Origin: a virus
IMG/VR virus record: IMGVR_UViG_3300036407_000016
Coordinates: 1-26,639 of that record
Direction: 5' to 3' (one strand)
Length of the DNA stretch: 26,639 nt
The notes under the pieces are model-generated. The model ran no database searches. It had not been told where the DNA came from and saw only the letters and a list, made by a program, of their open reading frames with translations. Positions 7,378 to 15,207 of the stretch are shown piece after piece. Numbering within the stretch: position 1 is the first letter of the stretch; every line of letters begins with the position of its first letter. A program made the translations under genes and the position numbers.

Positions 7378-8307
7378 CTAGAGGGATGAATTGAGGTAGG
7401 CTTCGCGCTTGTGGTCGGGCATGGCGGCCAAAGCGTTTTCGTAGTCGACGCCCTCGAGGCGTGAGATCGCAGCGAACTCGCCGCCCTCTTCAAAGAAGGC
7501 GCCGTCCGCTGCAGGCACGTCGGCGAGCTGGGGTGGCAGGCGCCGTTTCTCTTCGGCCGGTTTGGGCTTGGGTTGCTCGGCTGCCGGGGTTTCGCCCAAC
7601 GGAGGCAGGCCAGCAGCGGCACGGATCTCGTTCTGCACATTGCGGTGCGCTTCATCGAGGACGGACTTGGAGACATAGTCCTGACCGGCATCGAAACGCG
7701 CCGTCTGGATGCGCGCCACCTCTTCGTGCAGGGCCTTGTAGGCGATGCTGCCCTGCTTGTAGGTGGCTGCATGGGCGGTCATCCATTCAGGCACGGTTTT
7801 ATTGTACCAAGTGTCCTTGGTGTCCTCGACAACGGCCTCCTGGCTGTCGTTGGCGATCTCGGCCTTAAGCTTCATGTCGTGCAGCTCGCGCTCCACAAGG
7901 TTGAGCTCGCGCTCGGCGGCCTTGTATTCACGGGCGGACATTTCGCCATCGTCGAACCGTTGCGCCAGATCGTCCTGCTGCTTCTGGATCTCAGCCACGC
8001 GGGCATCGTAATCCTCGGGCAACTCATACTGCGGCACGGTGAGCGTGGGCTTGGCGGCCTCTTCGATCACGGCCGGCAGGGTCTCGGCGCCGGCTTCGGG
8101 CTCCGGCTTGATCTCGGTGGCGGTGCCCTCGATTGTCACGACATCGTCGTCACTTGCCGCGGCCTTTTCTTCGGCCGACTGCTCGGGCTCCGCTGCGGGG
8201 TCCACGTCCTCGTTGATACCGGGCGTGCTTTCGTCGTTCAGTGCTTCCAACTCATCATCTGTGAGGGACGCGAGCTCTTCGGGGGTAAATCCGTGGGTCG
8301 TTGCCAT
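7378..8307 (-). CDS. Phage scaffolding protein
   Basis: This 309-residue, strongly acidic protein has a disordered N-terminal half (residues 1-95, many Glu, Asp, Ala and Pro). A predicted coiled coil follows (about 105-155, ARVAEIQKQQDDLAQRF onward), then TWYNKTVPEWM and a helical region to about 235. A Pro/Glu-rich linker leads to the C-terminal segment FAAISRLEGVDYENALAAM. That composition and its place between portal and capsid genes are typical of head scaffolds, whose C-terminus binds the capsid protein during procapsid assembly. It starts 21 nt after the portal stop, with GAGAGAAG before the ATG. Sequence-level family membership was not confirmed. Confidence 0.75.
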   Translation of the reverse strand: MATTHGFTPEELASLTDDELEALNDESTPGINEDVDPAAEPEQSAEEKAAASDDDVVTIEGTATEIKPEPEAGAETLPAVIEEAAKPTLTVPQYELPEDYDARVAEIQKQQDDLAQRFDDGEMSAREYKAAERELNLVERELHDMKLKAEIANDSQEAVVEDTKDTWYNKTVPEWMTAHAATYKQGSIAYKALHEEVARIQTARFDAGQDYVSKSVLDEAHRNVQNEIRAAAGLPPLGETPAAEQPKPKPAEEKRRLPPQLADVPAADGAFFEEGGEFAAISRLEGVDYENALAAMPDHKREAYLNSSL

Positions 8308-8328
8308 ACTGGCTTCTCTCTGCGGCGT

Positions 8329-10620
8329 TTAAGCGGGTTCAGGCACGCCCGGCGCCGTACCGGGGGCTGCGGGTTGAGGCATTGGGGGCTGTGATGCTCC
8401 CGCCTGTTCTTGTTCGGCCATGGCGGCCTGCTCGGCCTGGTCCTGTTGCTGCAGCTCGGCTTGCGCCTGTGCCACGCCAACTGCCTTGGCCTCTTCCATC
8501 TTGGTGTCGCTGTTGGATTTGAAGCCGGCCTCGGCCATGACCATGTCGGCCGTGTGCGCGACGGCCGGGGCCAGCGTCAGGGCGTCGTTGGCAACAGTCA
8601 TTGCCTTGCCCTGTGCATTGACCTTGCCCTCGATGGTCTGGGCCTCGATGCGCTTGGTTTCGGCTTTCTTCTTGCCGACGTCGGCTTCCTTGACCTGCAG
8701 CTCGAGCTCGAATGCCTTCTGCTGCAGCGCGGCCTGCTCGGCTGCTGCCGTCTGGGCGGCAACCTCTTCCTCGGTCAGTTCCTCGGCGTCGGGGTCGCGC
8801 TGGCCGGTTGCGGCGCGAATGCGCTTCACCAGCTCGTCACGATTGCTGACATCCATTTGCTCGACGACGAGATCCAGGAGCACCATGCCGATCGCAGGCG
8901 GCATCTTGCTGACCAGCTCCATGAGCTCGTCCATCTGCGCCTGGCGCTGGGTAGCCTTCCAGTCGGCGTCAGTGATGACGAAATCGGCCTTGGAGCGTTG
9001 GATGTCGTTCTCGGGCAGCCCGTTGTTGACCTCGATGTACTCAGGGGCACCGCGCATGTTGGTGATGCGGAAAGCCTTGGGTTCGTCGATGAACTGCTCA
9101 ACCAGGCTGAGACGGTTCTCGCCGGAAATTTGCGAGGCAAAGCGCAGGTTATCGAAGAAGTGCATTGTCGCCATGGATCCTTGATCCTGACGACGGCCAA
9201 TCGCGATGCCTGACTTGGCGCCGGTTTCGCGGCCAAGCAGCTCGTCGGTGACGCCGCTGGATTGCTGGATCATGGCGATCGAGCGCGACATCATTTCGAG
9301 CTGGTACTGGCTCAGCTCGCGATCGACATCGATCTTGAGGTCTTTGCCTGGGATCTTGACGATCACCGCGTCCGGCCGCGCAATTTCCTTGCGGAACTCC
9401 TCGATGTCGTCGACGGCGCCCTCGTCCATGATCACTTTGTTGCTGGAAAGGATCCACAGCGCCTTGGACGCGCGCTTATTTATATCTTCTTGCATCCCCT
9501 TGAGGCCACGGATCATGCCGTATGGGAGATTGTCGCGGCCACGGCGCTTGCCCCAGTAGGGGGTGAACGGGAAGCGGTTGTGGCGATAGGGGCTCTCAGA
9601 AAACCACAGCATGCCGATGCTGGTGAAGATGGCGACGTGCATGCGCATCATCATCTTCTTGACCAGCACGGCCTCGCCCGATTCGACGGCTTCGCGATGG
9701 CCGGGCGAGAACTTGTCGTAGATCTCGCGATTGAAGGGGCCGCCCTTCATCTTCTGCACTTCAACCGGGATGCGCACCCAGCCTTCGATAAGGCGCACGC
9801 GCGGCCGGTGATAGCCGAAGCCTACACGGTCGACGATGTGCGCGGAGTGGTCTAGCTCGAGCTCGGCATAGTCGCCGGCGTCGTCGCCGTCATCACCCAT
9901 GGTGTGGATGTCCAGCGCCTGCAGCGCGGAGCGATCAAGCACGCCATGGCGGTCGGGGAAGATCGCTAGAGCTACGTCCTGGTCCACCCACTTGTCGCGG
10001 AACAGATAGCGCGCGTCCGACAGGTCGAGCTCGTTGCTGGTGCTGTCCCACAGGATGCGGCGCCAGCTTTCGTACCTGGTGCGAATGGGCTCGTCTTCGC
10101 CCTCGTCGTCGACATAGTCCTCAGTCCAGCCAATGCCGACCTTCACCTCGTCGGCGAATGCGCGGCTGACGTGGAACGGGGTGCGGTTCACATCGCTGAG
10201 ATACTTGAGCAGCTGGCTCTTGCGCTCGGCCGGCTTGCCGTCCTCTTTGCGGCGCGGCAGGATCTTATGGTCTGAGCGGGAGCGCTTCTCGGTGCCCAGC
10301 ACCCAGTCAACGGATGCTGAAATCACATTGTAAACGAGCGCCTTCTGGCCCCGCTCTTCCACGGTGGCCGCGTCTTTGGCGTCCCACTGGATGTTGTCGT
10401 AGAAGTCCTCGTCCTGCGCCATCTCGGCGCGGTTTTCGTGCTGTCGATCGAGCTCTTTGGCGCGATAGTCCATGAGCCGATGGTGCAGATCGACCATCTT
10501 CTCGCTGTCGAGCTCGCTGCCTTTGACGTGGGCGGCGCCTTCGTCTGATGCCCCGCCCTTGATTGGTGATTTGAACTGCTTTTTTCGTACCGAACCGTCT
10601 TTGGCGTTCAGGTTGAACAT
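8329..10620 (-). CDS. Portal protein, P22-like
   Basis: This 763-residue protein forms the dodecameric portal at one capsid vertex, used for DNA packaging and tail attachment. Features matching P22-like portals include VLGTEKRSRSDHKILPR (about residues 108-125), YESWRRILWDSTSNELDLSDARYLFRDKWV, the FPFTPYWGKRRGRDNLPYGMIRGLKGMQEDINKRASKALW core, and an RETGAKSGIAIGRRQDQG segment. The C-terminal region of about 150 residues is a Gln/Ala/Glu-rich coiled coil ending in a Pro-rich tail, like the long barrel helix of podoviral portals. The length fits the family (about 700-750 residues). The ATG overlaps the preceding gene's TGA by one base, implying coupled translation. Confidence 0.92.
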   Translation of the reverse strand: MFNLNAKDGSVRKKQFKSPIKGGASDEGAAHVKGSELDSEKMVDLHHRLMDYRAKELDRQHENRAEMAQDEDFYDNIQWDAKDAATVEERGQKALVYNVISASVDWVLGTEKRSRSDHKILPRRKEDGKPAERKSQLLKYLSDVNRTPFHVSRAFADEVKVGIGWTEDYVDDEGEDEPIRTRYESWRRILWDSTSNELDLSDARYLFRDKWVDQDVALAIFPDRHGVLDRSALQALDIHTMGDDGDDAGDYAELELDHSAHIVDRVGFGYHRPRVRLIEGWVRIPVEVQKMKGGPFNREIYDKFSPGHREAVESGEAVLVKKMMMRMHVAIFTSIGMLWFSESPYRHNRFPFTPYWGKRRGRDNLPYGMIRGLKGMQEDINKRASKALWILSSNKVIMDEGAVDDIEEFRKEIARPDAVIVKIPGKDLKIDVDRELSQYQLEMMSRSIAMIQQSSGVTDELLGRETGAKSGIAIGRRQDQGSMATMHFFDNLRFASQISGENRLSLVEQFIDEPKAFRITNMRGAPEYIEVNNGLPENDIQRSKADFVITDADWKATQRQAQMDELMELVSKMPPAIGMVLLDLVVEQMDVSNRDELVKRIRAATGQRDPDAEELTEEEVAAQTAAAEQAALQQKAFELELQVKEADVGKKKAETKRIEAQTIEGKVNAQGKAMTVANDALTLAPAVAHTADMVMAEAGFKSNSDTKMEEAKAVGVAQAQAELQQQDQAEQAAMAEQEQAGASQPPMPQPAAPGTAPGVPEPA

Positions 10621-11063
10621 CAGACCATAACCTCACGCACACGCTTGCCGGTGTTGCGGTCGGTGATTGTCACCTCGGCCACTGCCTCTTCGCTGGTCAG
10701 CTCGGGTGGGGTGTAAGGCGGGATCCGGAACAGGTGCTCGATATGATCTTCTATCAGCTCGATTATCTGCTGCGGCGCGTGCCGGTCGGATTCCAGGCGA
10801 AGCGACTGCGCAAACGAGCGGCCCATGGTGACGGCCTGCCACGCCAGATGCGGATATTGCTCGTGCGCCGACTTGGCGAACACGAATGCATGGTTGAGCG
10901 TCACCACGCAGGGCACGGTGTGTTCGCTGAACTCTTCGCCCCGGCGGATGATCGCAAGACATGGGACAACGCCCTCGTCCGTGGCGACCCACGTGCCGAT
11001 AAGCGTTACGGGACCAATCTCGCGGGAGAAGTGGCGTTGGGAGAGATCGAGTGCGGCAGTCAT
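10620..11063 (-). CDS. Uncharacterised protein upstream of portal
   Basis: From the ATG at 11063 this is a 147-residue protein beginning MTAALDLSQRHFSREIG. The longer frame to 11201 would read through a palindrome-rich intergenic region and yields an unlikely Arg/Phe-rich leader, so I prefer 11063, which has GGGG 7 nt upstream. The sequence is globular (TLIGTWVATDEGVVPCLAIIRRGEEF, then FVFAKSAHEQYPHLAWQAVTMG) with a helical ELIEDHIEHLFRIPPYTPPEL segment. No known family is recognised. Its stop overlaps the portal ATG, so it may assist head assembly, but that is inferred from position alone. Confidence 0.75.
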   Translation of the reverse strand: MTAALDLSQRHFSREIGPVTLIGTWVATDEGVVPCLAIIRRGEEFSEHTVPCVVTLNHAFVFAKSAHEQYPHLAWQAVTMGRSFAQSLRLESDRHAPQQIIELIEDHIEHLFRIPPYTPPELTSEEAVAEVTITDRNTGKRVREVMV

Positions 11064-11070
11064 TGCACGG

Positions 11071-11085
11071 CCCCGGATTAAGGGG
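11071..11085 (-). promoter_or_regulatory. Small GC hairpin covering a ribosome site
   Basis: CCCC (11071-11074) and GGGG (11082-11085) can pair around a 7-nt loop. In minus-strand mRNA the GGGG that would serve as Shine-Dalgarno for the 10620-11063 gene is in the 3' arm. The stem is only 4 bp. Confidence 0.25.
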
Positions 11086-11134
11086 TGGTGCGGCGCTGCA
11101 GAATTACGAAAAAACCGGGGTTTTGTCCATCGGA

Positions 11135-11153
11135 TTAACCGGAAGTCGGTTAA
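11135..11153. repeat. Perfect inverted repeat in intergenic region
   Basis: TTAACCG (11135-11141) and CGGTTAA (11147-11153) form a 7-bp dyad around GAAGT. It lies in the 196-bp gap (11064-11259) before the portal block. Just downstream in minus-strand sense is a short AAAAC/GTTTT dyad with a T-run, a poor terminator. The dyad may be a protein-binding site or RNA hairpin. TTAACC also equals the half-site recognised by CtrA-family regulators. I saw no good promoter in the gap. Confidence 0.5.
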
Positions 11154-11259
11154 ACGCCAAAAATGGTCGTTTGGTTGCAGCGAATCTGGGGGGAGATCCA
11201 ATGGCTAGCATCGGCTGGGTGAACAGAAGGTGAATGCAGAATGGGTATGATGCCCGTTC

Positions 11260-11571
11260 TCAGATCCCCATCGCGCGATCGATGGCGGCTTTTTTGCAGG
11301 CTGCCCATGCTGCGCGGAACATGCGTTCTAGCCGTGCCCCTTCCAGGCGCTTCGGAGAGCCGGCGGGAAACTGCCAGAAGCCACCATCACCACACAGTCG
11401 GCGGTGCCGAGTGCGCAGCAGGGCCACGCGTCGGCGCTTATGGGCTGGTGCCAGCTTCCAATGTGCGCCGCAGATGATCTCCGTAGATCCTTCGGGCTTG
11501 AACGTCCGCTGGCAACCGGGAATCGCACATGGCAAGCGGCCGGCTGCGATCTTCTCGGCATAACTAGCCAT
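11260..11571 (-). CDS. Small putative zinc-binding protein
   Basis: This 103-residue basic protein carries CAIPGCQ (Cys15, Cys20) followed by IICGAHW (Cys34, His37), a likely CCCH zinc knuckle, then an Arg-rich helix KRRRVALLRTRHRR. Small proteins with this Cys/His pattern recur in alphaproteobacterial prophages. Their function is unknown, with nucleic-acid binding plausible. Its ATG overlaps the preceding stop by 8 nt. It is the last gene of the tightly overlapping cluster before the 196-bp gap. Confidence 0.75.
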   Translation of the reverse strand: MASYAEKIAAGRLPCAIPGCQRTFKPEGSTEIICGAHWKLAPAHKRRRVALLRTRHRRLCGDGGFWQFPAGSPKRLEGARLERMFRAAWAACKKAAIDRAMGI

Positions 11572-11896
11572 CTATGCCCCGCTCGACAATCTGAGCGCAC
11601 TTCCGTAGCCGATCATACTCGGCGGCATCCACCTGCACCGTGCGCAGGGGCATGAAGGGGATCGGTCCGCGATCGTAGCAGGGGATTAGGATACGTGGCC
11701 GCAGCGCTTCGCGCGCCTCCCGCAGCACTTGGTCCCGCTTGTAGAGCTCGGCGCCGGCCAGATCGAACAGCCGAACCGGGTTCTCCATGAGCTCGGCGTT
11801 CTGCGCGTCGAATAAGCCCAGCAGCCTGGCGAAAGCGTGGCACGCCTCGCGCCTGGTCTTGCCAAAGTCCACCGAAACCACCTTCTCGTCGTTCAT
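11564..11896 (-). CDS. Uncharacterised small phage protein
   Basis: This 110-residue protein begins MNDEKVVSVDFGKTRREA, with a helical ARLLGLFDAQNAELMENPVRLFDLAGAELYKRDQVLREAREAL core and a C-terminal DAAEYDRLRKCAQIVERGIDG. No motif identifies a function. The start overlaps the preceding gene's stop by 4 nt and its stop overlaps the next gene by 8 nt, which supports it as real and translationally coupled. Confidence 0.75.
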   Translation of the reverse strand: MNDEKVVSVDFGKTRREACHAFARLLGLFDAQNAELMENPVRLFDLAGAELYKRDQVLREAREALRPRILIPCYDRGPIPFMPLRTVQVDAAEYDRLRKCAQIVERGIDG

Positions 11897-12201
11897 TTTG
11901 GCAGGCTCCCGATATTGACGGGTTGCGGGAGCGTGAACATGGCGTGCTCCATCAGTGCCCGCGTTAGCTGGTCCCGCTCCCGCGCCAAGGGGTCAATCTC
12001 CCGCGCCATCACTCGGTAGATGCGGTCGATCTCCATGTCGCGGATCTCGCGCCAGCCATGAGCACGGGCGCGTGTGGCCTCGATTTTCTCTCGCTGCTTA
12101 ACAAAACGCTCCTGCGCTGCAGCAATTGCCCGGTTGATCTCGGCAAGGCGGTCGCGTGACCATGCTTCGGCCTGCTCGTTGGTCATTGCCGCAAGCGTCA
12201 C
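11893..12201 (-). CDS. Helical, charged small phage protein
   Basis: This 102-residue protein uses a GTG start whose bases overlap the preceding TGA as GTGA; an ATG five codons later is the alternative. It is almost wholly helical and highly charged (RDRLAEINRAIAAAQERFVKQREKIEATRARAHGWREIRDMEIDRIYR), so a coiled coil is likely. Its role is unknown. The 4-nt overlaps on both sides tie it to the operon. Confidence 0.7.
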   Translation of the reverse strand: MTLAAMTNEQAEAWSRDRLAEINRAIAAAQERFVKQREKIEATRARAHGWREIRDMEIDRIYRVMAREIDPLARERDQLTRALMEHAMFTLPQPVNIGSLPK

Positions 12202-12437
12202 GCTTCCATCCCCTTTTTCCAGCCTTCCACCGCCCGTCGCGCATGCCGGTCGATCAGATCCGGCGCACGTTCGATCCAGGGGTATGGATGCCGGCTGGTG
12301 CTCGCTTCGCGATCACCGCAAACCTTGAGCAGTCGCAGGCCATTGAAACGCAGCCCATGCGACGACATGTATCTGCCGCAGCGCGGGCACACATCGACAT
12401 AGATCGCGAGCAGCATGCCGGCGCGATCAGCGTCCAT
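12198..12437 (-). CDS. Small protein with zinc-ribbon half motif
   Basis: From the ATG at 12437 this is a 79-residue protein with CPRCGRYM near residue 17 and one later Cys (LKVCGD). A longer frame to 12467 exists, but the chosen ATG has a strong GAGGGGAG 7-8 nt upstream and overlaps the upstream gene's end by 11 nt. The C-terminal helix PDLIDRHARRAVEGWKKGMEA is basic. Probably a small zinc-binding phage protein of unknown function. Confidence 0.65.
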   Translation of the reverse strand: MDADRAGMLLAIYVDVCPRCGRYMSSHGLRFNGLRLLKVCGDREASTSRHPYPWIERAPDLIDRHARRAVEGWKKGMEA

Positions 12438-12621
12438 CAGCACGCTCCCCTCGGTGTCGGTGCGCACCGCAATAGTGCTGCCCCGCGAGCTTGGCGTCCT
12501 TGCGATCTATGGCCTTACCCAGATGGCCGTTGAAACCAAAAGGTGCGAACGCCTTGCAGCCTGGCTCATCGCAATAGGCGACGGGCTTAGTGTTCGGGCC
12601 TGACTTCGCCCACTGGATCAT
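12427..12621 (-). CDS. Small Cys/His-rich phage protein
   Basis: From the ATG at 12621 this is a 64-residue protein, MIQWAKSGPNTKPVAYCDEPGC onward, with CDEPGC and a later YCGAHRHR that together make a CCCH zinc site. The longer upstream extension is Arg/Thr/Pro-rich and lies over the 48-residue gene in another frame, so it is rejected. AGGTGAGG lies about 5 nt before the ATG. Function unknown; it resembles small phage proteins with a single zinc finger. Confidence 0.65.
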   Translation of the reverse strand: MIQWAKSGPNTKPVAYCDEPGCKAFAPFGFNGHLGKAIDRKDAKLAGQHYCGAHRHRGERADGR

Positions 12622-12764
12622 CGGCGCCTCACCTTCTTCAGTTTGTCCGCCCGCGCCAGCCGCCCGCGGTCCGCCAGCTCTTTGCGAAACCAGTAGTGCT
12701 CTTTCGCGCGGTCCCAAGCCTCTAGTTGGGCCAGTGAACAGCCCGTGGGTCTTGGCTCCCCCAT
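12618..12764 (-). CDS. 48-residue basic protein
   Basis: A short frame starts at the ATG at 12764, overlapping the preceding TGA as TGATG, and ends in a TGA overlapping the next ATG as ATGA. The product begins MGEPRPTGCSLAQLEAWDRA and ends in a Lys/Arg-rich tail. The central AKEHYWFRKELADRGRL segment is an amphipathic helix. Overlap on both sides and protein-like composition support it. No function is assigned. Confidence 0.6.
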   Translation of the reverse strand: MGEPRPTGCSLAQLEAWDRAKEHYWFRKELADRGRLARADKLKKVRRR

Positions 12765-12976
12765 CACGCCACCTTCTGGTTGTCGTTGCAGGCGCTCGCC
12801 TCGTTGATGTCGGCGAGGTAGCCCTCACACAGATCCACCAGCAGCTGGGCCTCGGCCTTGCGCCGATCGGCGATGCCGGCGTGGATGATCGACGCGAGGA
12901 ACATGGCGCCGTTGAACATGAAGAAGATCAGCATCAGCCAGTTCGGCGCCGTCGTGGTCGCTGTAAGCCAGCTCAT
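12764..12976 (-). CDS. Small single-pass membrane protein
   Basis: This 70-residue protein has one hydrophobic segment (about residues 13-33, WLMLIFFMFNGAMFLASIIH) followed by a charged cytoplasmic-type helix RRKAEAQLLVDLCEGYLADI. No signal peptide cleavage site is apparent. It could be an anchor, a lysis accessory protein or a superinfection-exclusion protein. Nothing in the sequence decides. The start overlaps the preceding stop by 4 nt. Confidence 0.7.
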   Translation of the reverse strand: MSWLTATTTAPNWLMLIFFMFNGAMFLASIIHAGIADRRKAEAQLLVDLCEGYLADINEASACNDNQKVA

Positions 12977-13188
12977 GGCACATCCTCATAGTCGGCGAGC
13001 GCCGCCTGCAACGCGTAGATCAGGTCGCGGAGATCTTCGGCACCGCTAACGCCTAACTGCTGCGGGCCGCAGTTGCGTTCACGGGTGATGCTGAACCCTG
13101 GCGGGTAGCCGTCGTAGAAACCCTCGACCGTGACATCATTGATCCGCTTCTTGAAGGAGCCCCGCATCTTGTGCTTGCGCTGGCTCAC
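12973..13188 (-). CDS. Uncharacterised small phage protein
   Basis: With a GTG start at 13188 overlapping the upstream TGA as GTGA, this is a 71-residue protein (SQRKHKMRGSFKKRINDVTVEGFYDGYPPGFSITRERN onward). The longer frame to 13239 adds an Arg-rich leader lying over the upstream gene and is less likely. GAGG lies about 9 nt before the GTG. The first half is basic and strand-rich and the end is an acidic helix. Function unknown. Confidence 0.6.
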   Translation of the reverse strand: MSQRKHKMRGSFKKRINDVTVEGFYDGYPPGFSITRERNCGPQQLGVSGAEDLRDLIYALQAALADYEDVP

Positions 13189-13487
13189 CCTTCCACCTCG
13201 TCGAGCACAAAGCCGTCGCTGGCGTCGGGGCCACCCCACAGATTGACGCGCTCGCCACGCATGTAGGCATTGCGGTCGCGGGTCATCGATTGGCGGCGCT
13301 TATCGGACGGCCGCTTGCCGTTCTCATCGTTGGGGAAGTGCCGGCCGTGGATTGCCGCGAAGTGGCGAACAGCATGGAAGTTTGCGCGCGATGCCATGGC
13401 GACTTGCCTAGCCGTCATACCGCACTCAATGCCGCCGTCGATTTGCGCGAGCTTCTGCTCGGTCGTTGCCTTGTCCCACCAGCTCAA
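13185..13487 (-). CDS. HTH protein at head of small-gene cluster (weak GcrA-like pattern)
   Basis: I place the start at a TTG (13487-13485) because AGGAGG lies exactly 6 nt upstream, giving a 100-residue protein MSWWDKATTEQKLAQIDGG. Residues 8-45 form an HTH-like unit: a helix, then CGMTARQVAMASRANFHAVRHFAAIHG. The MSWxD start, G(M/L)(T/S)A.Q(V/I)A turn and NxxAV..H..G end loosely resemble GcrA-family DNA-binding proteins, but the match is weak. The rest is polar and ends in VLDEVEG. It follows an intergenic region with two repressor-operator copies, so it would be the first gene of that transcript. Confidence 0.55.
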   Translation of the reverse strand: MSWWDKATTEQKLAQIDGGIECGMTARQVAMASRANFHAVRHFAAIHGRHFPNDENGKRPSDKRRQSMTRDRNAYMRGERVNLWGGPDASDGFVLDEVEG

Positions 13488-13538
13488 TTCATCCCTCCTA
13501 GCCTCGGAACGCAGCTGCAGGCGGGGCCATTGGGCCAG

Positions 13539-13551
13539 CAAGACAATCTTG
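13539..13551. promoter_or_regulatory. Phage operator copy (11/13 match)
   Basis: CAAGACAATCTTG has 5-bp arms and matches the switch-region palindrome at 11 of 13 positions. It lies 66 bp (center to center) from a second copy at 13605, within the leader of the 13185-13487 gene. Confidence 0.5.
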
Positions 13552-13604
13552 CGCACTGATTTGCGTGAGGCGCCTGAACTCTGTGGCCATCCACAACCAA
13601 ACGT

Positions 13605-13617
13605 CAAGAATTTCTTG
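13605..13617. promoter_or_regulatory. Phage operator copy (exact) beside TATAAA
   Basis: CAAGAATTTCTTG is the exact reverse complement of the operator at 18162-18174. It lies just downstream, in minus-strand sense, of TATAAA (13625-13620), whose bases also form the terminase stop codon. The -35 candidate ATCACG (13648-13643) is poor. Bound repressor would cover the start point of a promoter feeding the small-gene/portal block. Confidence 0.6.
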
Positions 13618-13620
13618 TTT

Positions 13621-15207
13621 TTATACCGCCATCGAGCTTGGCCGTGATGCGGGTTTCTTGCCGGATTGCTGCTTGGGTCCACGGATCAGCCCTGCCGCTT
13701 TGGCCTGGGCATGCTGGCGCAGAGCATCGGCCGCGTGCTGGTGCCCATTCTTGGCCACCTGTGACGTGAACGTGCCATTGCGCTCGCTCCATACCTTGGC
13801 ATAGCCATCGACGTGCTTCAGGCCGTCGGCCGTGTTGGTTAGGTCGAACATGTAGCTGGAGAAGGCGTCACGCAGCTGCTGGATGCCGTCGAGCAGGTTG
13901 TTGATGCGTGGCAGGATGTGGATGCGCTTGAACCCGACTTCCTCGAGCATGTCCGCCGAGGTCTTGAGCACCTCTGTGCCTGGGCGCCGGTGCGCGCCGT
14001 CGTGGGGCAGGAAGCACTCGCCCAGCACGTAGGGTTTCTTGTCGATCTCGCGCTTGAAGTAGCCGTATGCCTCGCCCGACGCTTCCATGTAGTCGATGAA
14101 GCGATCGTAGGCACCAATCTGCTGGTGGAACCAGATCGCGATGTCGTCGTCGACGCCTAGATCCCAGAACAGGTTGACCGGGTAGGCCGGATCGTACGGC
14201 ACATCGGTGATGCGCCGGTCCTTGCGGGCCTGCGCCATCTGGGTGCTGAACCACTTGCCCTCGGTGGAAGGGGTGAAAGCTTCCTCAAGCGTCGATGGGT
14301 ACTGCATCGCCATCTGCTCGCGGTCGCCACTGAACTCGTTCTGGCGTTTCTGCACATACCAGGCGCGCTGCGGGAGCTCGATCGGGCGGCCGATCGTCGC
14401 CTCGAGGCGGTTGAAGTAGTCGTGGTCGGCGCGGGTGATGGTCACGCTTAGAGGGTCGGTCTGGTATTCCTGCGCGTCCCACCAGCTGGCGAAGTGCAGG
14501 CGGTAATCCATCTGGCTCAGTGGCCGTCCGCTGTCTGCCTGCTTGCGGGCCTGCTCAACCTTCGCGGTGAAGTCGCCGTCCAGCCCTTCCACGGTACTCT
14601 CAATGACGACGATGCCGCCCTTGTCGACGGCCGGGATGGAGCCGCCCTGGATCTCGCGGGCCTTCTTGGGCGAGGTCGCGCAGATCTTGCCGTATTCCGA
14701 GATATGCAGGAACTGGATCGTGCCACTGCGTACCGATATTGCGCACCTTATGGTGGACTGGTTGCTGAACACGATCCTGGACTGCGTTTCGCGAACCACC
14801 GGGTTCATCGCCTTCACGATGTCGGGCAAGCGATCGTAGGCAAACTTGATCTTGTCCGTGAAGATGTCTTCACACTTATCCCGCGTCTCTGCGATCACGG
14901 CGCAGCGCTGATAGGGGGTGAACAGCGCCCGATCGAGCAGCATCAACTGTACCACTGTCGAGAAGCCGCGTTGACGGGCCTTTGGCACCACGTTGCGGAA
15001 CCAAAGTTCGTCGATGAACTTGGCCTGCACTTCGTTAGGCGTGAACAGGACCGGGTCGCCGTCCTTGTCCATGATCCAGTAGAGGTTGCGGATCCGCCAC
15101 CTCGGATCTTTGAGGTTGGTGAAGAACTGCAGCTCGGGCTCGGTGGGTGGGCGGCCGAGGATGCCGCGCAACTGGTCCGCAAAGCTGATTTGAGCGGGCG
15201 CGTTCAT
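13621..15207 (-). CDS. terL: Terminase large subunit
   Basis: This 528-residue packaging ATPase and nuclease shows a Walker A-type loop KARQRGFST (76-84), and a Walker B-like IQFLHISEYG with Glu171 about 90 residues later. A coupling-type VVIESTVEG follows. The C-terminal nuclease region has FWDLGVDDDIAIW and HQHAADALR supplying acidic metal ligands. The order and length are those of the RNase H-like terminase family used by P22-type and other podoviruses. The tail is Lys/Pro/Ser-rich. Its start overlaps the small subunit stop by 4 nt, and its stop lies in a TATAA next to an operator. Confidence 0.92.
   Translation of the reverse strand: MNAPAQISFADQLRGILGRPPTEPELQFFTNLKDPRWRIRNLYWIMDKDGDPVLFTPNEVQAKFIDELWFRNVVPKARQRGFSTVVQLMLLDRALFTPYQRCAVIAETRDKCEDIFTDKIKFAYDRLPDIVKAMNPVVRETQSRIVFSNQSTIRCAISVRSGTIQFLHISEYGKICATSPKKAREIQGGSIPAVDKGGIVVIESTVEGLDGDFTAKVEQARKQADSGRPLSQMDYRLHFASWWDAQEYQTDPLSVTITRADHDYFNRLEATIGRPIELPQRAWYVQKRQNEFSGDREQMAMQYPSTLEEAFTPSTEGKWFSTQMAQARKDRRITDVPYDPAYPVNLFWDLGVDDDIAIWFHQQIGAYDRFIDYMEASGEAYGYFKREIDKKPYVLGECFLPHDGAHRRPGTEVLKTSADMLEEVGFKRIHILPRINNLLDGIQQLRDAFSSYMFDLTNTADGLKHVDGYAKVWSERNGTFTSQVAKNGHQHAADALRQHAQAKAAGLIRGPKQQSGKKPASRPSSMAV

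Noticed and set aside
7573-8394. Plus-strand open frame of 273 codons
   Set aside because: Antisense to the scaffold gene, whose composition and position are convincing.
8410-9213. Plus-strand open frames opposite the portal gene
   Set aside because: Leu/Gly- or Ser/Ala-rich shadows of the portal coiled coil.
11064-11201. N-terminal extension of the 10620-11063 gene to 11201
   Set aside because: It would translate through the palindromic intergenic region, giving an implausible leader, and the ATG at 11063 has a better ribosome site.
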